NCBI RefSeq assembly: GCF_005860775.1 | Contig: NZ_VCHQ01000005.1 | Location: forward strand, 124,001-188,000 | DNA length: 64,000 bases | Reading direction: 5' to 3' | Origin: Klebsiella indica | Lineage (GTDB): Bacteria; Pseudomonadota; Gammaproteobacteria; Enterobacterales; Enterobacteriaceae | The notes under the pieces: generated by a model | Database searches by the model: none | What the model saw: the letters and a program-made list of their open reading frames with translations, nothing else | Told to the model about the DNA's origin: nothing | Shown here: one piece after another, positions 61,325 to 64,000 of the stretch | How positions within the stretch are numbered: position 1 is the stretch's first letter | How the letters are laid out: each line of letters starts with the position of its first letter | Program-made: the position numbers and the translations under genes

Positions 61325-62224
61325 ATGGATAGAATTCACGCAATGCAGCTGTTTATTCGGGTCGCGGAACTGGAGAGTTTTTCCCGTGCCGCCGATATCC
61401 TCGGCCTACCGAAAGGGAGCGTATCGCGCCAGATTCAGGCGCTGGAGAACCATCTGGGCACTCGCCTGCTGCACCGTACGACCCGCCGGGTACAGCTGAC
61501 GCAGGACGGTATGGTTTACTACGAACGCGCAAAGGATCTGCTCAGCAATCTTGATGAACTGGACGGCATGTTCCAGCTCGATCCCTCCAGTGTCAGCGGT
61601 CGTTTACGGGTAGATATGCCCGTCGGGATAGCGAAAAAGCTGGTCATCCCGCGGCTACCGGCATTTCTGCAACAATATCCCGGTATCGAACTGGAGCTCA
61701 GCAGCAGCGATCGGTTGGTCGATATCGTCCGCGAAGGGTTTGACTGTGTAGTTCGCGTCGGTACGCTGAAGGACTCCGGGCTGATCGCGCGGCCTCTGGG
61801 TAAACTCACGCAAATTAACTGCGCCAGCCCGCACTATCTGGCGCGCTTCGGCTACCCGCAGTCCCTTGATGATCTGGTCGATCATGCGCTGATCCACTAC
61901 GCGAGCAACCTCGGCGTACGCCCACTGGGATTTGAGGTATTCAGCGATGGCGTGGTTCGCTGGGTTAAAATCGGCGGCGTGCTGACCGTCAACAGTACTG
62001 AAACCTATCAGGCATCGTGTCTGGCGGGTCTGGGAATTATTCAGGTTCCGCGAACTGGCGTGCGTGACATGCTGCGCACCGGTGAACTGATAGAAATTCT
62101 GCCTCATTACCGCGCCGAACCATTACCGGTCTCATTGATTTATCCCCACCGGCGTAATCTTTCACGTCGGGTACATCTGTTTATGGAGTGGTTAGGCGGG
62201 CTGATGAAAACCTATGTCGATTAG
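61325..62224 (+). CDS. yhjC: YhjC, LysR-family regulator
   Basis: 299 residues, same length as E. coli YhjC and similar throughout (MDRIHAMQLFIRVAELESFS, LPKGSVSRQIQALE, PHYLARFGYPQS). HTH at about 15-45. It probably controls the divergent SDR gene across a 118-base gap; the effector is unknown. Confidence 0.93.
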   Translation: MDRIHAMQLFIRVAELESFSRAADILGLPKGSVSRQIQALENHLGTRLLHRTTRRVQLTQDGMVYYERAKDLLSNLDELDGMFQLDPSSVSGRLRVDMPVGIAKKLVIPRLPAFLQQYPGIELELSSSDRLVDIVREGFDCVVRVGTLKDSGLIARPLGKLTQINCASPHYLARFGYPQSLDDLVDHALIHYASNLGVRPLGFEVFSDGVVRWVKIGGVLTVNSTETYQASCLAGLGIIQVPRTGVRDMLRTGELIEILPHYRAEPLPVSLIYPHRRNLSRRVHLFMEWLGGLMKTYVD

Positions 62225-62300
62225 GAATCAGACACCGTATCAACGATTTTACGTATATAATTTTGATGAATACCGCTGTAAAAAAAGGAAGAAAAACGTT

Positions 62301-63332
62301 ATGACGCCGGAAAACGACGCTCAACGCCCGCCCCAGGAACCTGGCTCGCCGCCGGATAAAAACAAAAGCACGATAGCCGCGATTAATGATTCTGCCGTGG
62401 CGAAAAAGGCCAATCAGGCACTGAAAACCGTCACCGGAACGGCAGAAAAAGTCCAGCGCAACCCCATTATTGCGCACCTCATTCGCGCCGCCGAGCGCTT
62501 CAACGACAGGCTTGGCAATCAGTTTGGCGCCGCCATCACTTACTTCTCGTTTTTGTCGATGATCCCTATCCTGATGGTCTCTTTTGCGGCCGCCGGCTTT
62601 GTGCTGGCTTCGCATCCCACCTTACTACAGGATATCTTCGATAAAATTTTGCTCAACGTGAGCGACCCGACTCTCGCCGCAACGCTGAAAAATACCATCA
62701 ACACCGCCGTCCAGCAGCGCACCGCGGTGGGTATCGTCGGCCTGCTGGTCGCGCTCTATTCGGGGATTAACTGGATGGGCAACCTGCGCGAGGCGATTCG
62801 CGCCCAGTCGCGTGACGTCTGGGAACGCACGCCGCAGGATCAGGAGAAGATTTGGGTAAAGTATTTCCGCGACCTTATCTCGCTGATCGGCCTGCTGGTT
62901 GCATTAGTGATCACCTTATCGATCACCTCAGTGGCAGGTTCCGCCCAGCGGATAATTATCTCGGCGCTTTATCTCGATAATATCGAATGGCTGAAACCCG
63001 CATGGCGACTGATTGGTCTCGCAATCTCTATTTTCGCCAACTATCTGCTGTTTTTCTGGATTTTCTGGCGACTGCCGCGCCACCGTCCTCGCCGCAAGGC
63101 GTTGATTCGCGGCACGCTGATTGCGGCGGTCGGCTTTGAGATAATCAAAATCATTATGACCTGGACGCTACCGGCGCTGGTGAAGTCCCCTTCAGGAGCG
63201 GCATTTGGCTCGGTACTGGGGATAATGGCATTCTTTTATTTCTTCGCCCGCCTGACGCTTTTCTGCGCCGCATGGATTGCGACTGCCGAGTATAAAGGCG
63301 ACCATCGGATGCCGGGCAAATCCCACGATTAA
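62301..63332 (+). CDS. yhjD: YhjD, BrkB/YihY-family inner-membrane protein
   Basis: 343 residues from ATG 62301 (MTPENDAQRPP), matching the start of E. coli YhjD; a longer frame overlapping yhjC is rejected. After a hydrophilic N-terminus come about six helices and the YihY/BrkB signature (GAAITYFSFLSMIPILMVSFA). In E. coli a YhjD mutation suppresses Kdo-lipid defects, suggesting a role in lipid IVA transport; that is family knowledge only. Confidence 0.92.
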   Translation: MTPENDAQRPPQEPGSPPDKNKSTIAAINDSAVAKKANQALKTVTGTAEKVQRNPIIAHLIRAAERFNDRLGNQFGAAITYFSFLSMIPILMVSFAAAGFVLASHPTLLQDIFDKILLNVSDPTLAATLKNTINTAVQQRTAVGIVGLLVALYSGINWMGNLREAIRAQSRDVWERTPQDQEKIWVKYFRDLISLIGLLVALVITLSITSVAGSAQRIIISALYLDNIEWLKPAWRLIGLAISIFANYLLFFWIFWRLPRHRPRRKALIRGTLIAAVGFEIIKIIMTWTLPALVKSPSGAAFGSVLGIMAFFYFFARLTLFCAAWIATAEYKGDHRMPGKSHD

Positions 63333-63340
63333 ATCATTAC

Positions 63341-63371
63341 TGGGCTGAATAAAGACGCAAAATTCAGCCCA
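63341..63371 (+). terminator. Hairpin downstream of yhjD
   Basis: 10-bp stem TGGGCTGAAT ... ATTCAGCCCA eight bases after the yhjD stop; no long T-tract follows. The 63372-63601 remainder is the AT-rich yhjE promoter region, with no other feature identified. Confidence 0.65.
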
Positions 63372-63601
63372 ACCTATTATTTCAGCAGATAAATCCAACA
63401 CGTAACTTTTCTTTAACCAGAAACTGGTTTTATCAACCATAACTTGAATTATGTGAAGCATTTCATAGAAGTTATTTTCCGGTAACAAAAATTATCCACT
63501 TTTTGCCTCTTTTTCAGGCTATCGCTCCCCTTGTTACAGATTGAAATGTCCCTGATGCTGTGGCTATATGGCCCTTCGTTCGCAAAAAATAAGAAAGATC
63601 T

Positions 63602-64000
63602 ATGCAATCCACAGCCACAACACTCGACAACGCTCAGGAAACCGTCCCGGTTAATTCACGCAATAAAGTCGTGGTCGCCTCACTCATTGGTACCGCCATT
63701 GAGTTCTTTGACTTCTATATCTATGCCACTGCAGCGGTCATTGTCTTCCCGCACATTTTCTTCCCGCAGGGCGATCCTGCTGCCGCCACGCTACAGTCGC
63801 TGGCGACGTTTGCTATCGCCTTTATTGCCCGCCCTATCGGATCCGCGGTATTTGGTCATTTTGGCGACCGGGTAGGCCGTAAAACGACCCTGGTGGCTTC
63901 ATTGCTGACCATGGGGATCTCCACCGTGGTTATCGGCCTGCTGCCTGGCTATGAGACTATCGGAATTATGGCGCCGATGCTGCTGGCGCTGGCGCGTTTT
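63602..64000 (+). CDS. yhjE: YhjE, MFS transporter (3' end outside the window)
   Basis: The first 133 codons are present and the frame is open to the window edge. MQSTATTLDNAQETVPVNSRNKV begins the protein; GTAIEFFDFYIYATAA and HFGDRVGRKTTL are the sugar-porter/metabolite:H+ symporter signatures of the family. E. coli YhjE has 440 residues and near-identical N-terminal sequence. Substrate is not established. Confidence 0.93.
   Translation, partial: MQSTATTLDNAQETVPVNSRNKVVVASLIGTAIEFFDFYIYATAAVIVFPHIFFPQGDPAAATLQSLATFAIAFIARPIGSAVFGHFGDRVGRKTTLVASLLTMGISTVVIGLLPGYETIGIMAPMLLALARF

Overview
The window is a chromosomal segment from an enteric bacterium (Enterobacteriaceae) close to Escherichia, Salmonella and Citrobacter. 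Most proteins are clear orthologues of E. coli K-12 genes at normal length, and the intergenic spaces carry BIME/REP and ERIC elements typical of this family. A Citrobacter-like species is my best guess, but the genus is an inference. No rRNA, tRNA, CRISPR array, prophage or complete insertion sequence was seen.

Layout. (1) 1-7741: the 3' part of an aryl-polyene (APE) type II fatty-acid/polyketide-like cluster: LolA-like carrier (5' cut by the window edge), MMPL exporter, DUF3261-type lipoprotein, ketosynthase, dehydratase, ketoreductase, second ketosynthase, and the phosphopantetheinyl transferase acpT. In E. coli K-12 acpT survives as an orphan beside nikA; here it is still joined to its cluster. 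(2) 7710-15088: a complete arnBCADTEF operon (lipid A modification with L-Ara4N) on the minus strand, with a consensus PmrA box upstream, lying between acpT and nik. (3) 15490-16954: phenolic acid decarboxylase and a divergent LysR gene. (4) 17154-22514: nikABCDE-nikR with a NikR operator and a TTG start for nikA. (5) 22576-26098: an orphan M.EcoRII-like cytosine methyltransferase with a candidate autoregulatory operator, then a divergent DMT exporter/LysR pair. (6) 26237-31345: a lower-GC module with a YheO/DauR-like PAS-HTH regulator, a D-serine-dehydratase/D-threonine-aldolase-fold PLP enzyme, an M20 deacylase, a RidA-family protein and an MFS transporter. It looks like a D-amino-acid (possibly N-acyl-D-amino-acid) catabolic system and is the best candidate for something undescribed. 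(7) 31714-38927: yhiN, pitA, uspB, uspA, rsmJ, prlC, in E. coli order but without dtpB. (8) 39120-51669: gntT, nfuA, gntX, bioH, feoCBA, tex, greB, ompR, envZ. In E. coli this block lies about 100 kb away; here it sits, inverted, between prlC and rlmJ. (9) 51781-58270: a PAP2-type acid phosphatase, rlmJ, gor, a striking array of four GC-rich hairpins, a glutathione S-transferase and an iron-type alcohol dehydrogenase. (10) 58625-64000: treF, an SDR oxidoreductase, yhjC, yhjD and the start of yhjE, which runs off the window.

Overall the window is an E. coli-like backbone (acpT-nik-yhiN-pitA-usp-prlC-rlmJ-gor-treF-yhjCDE) into which several accessory modules and one rearranged core block have been placed. 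Many genes are translationally coupled through ATGA, GTGA or TGATG overlaps (APE, arn, nik, ompR-envZ). Coordinates are given with the stop codon included.
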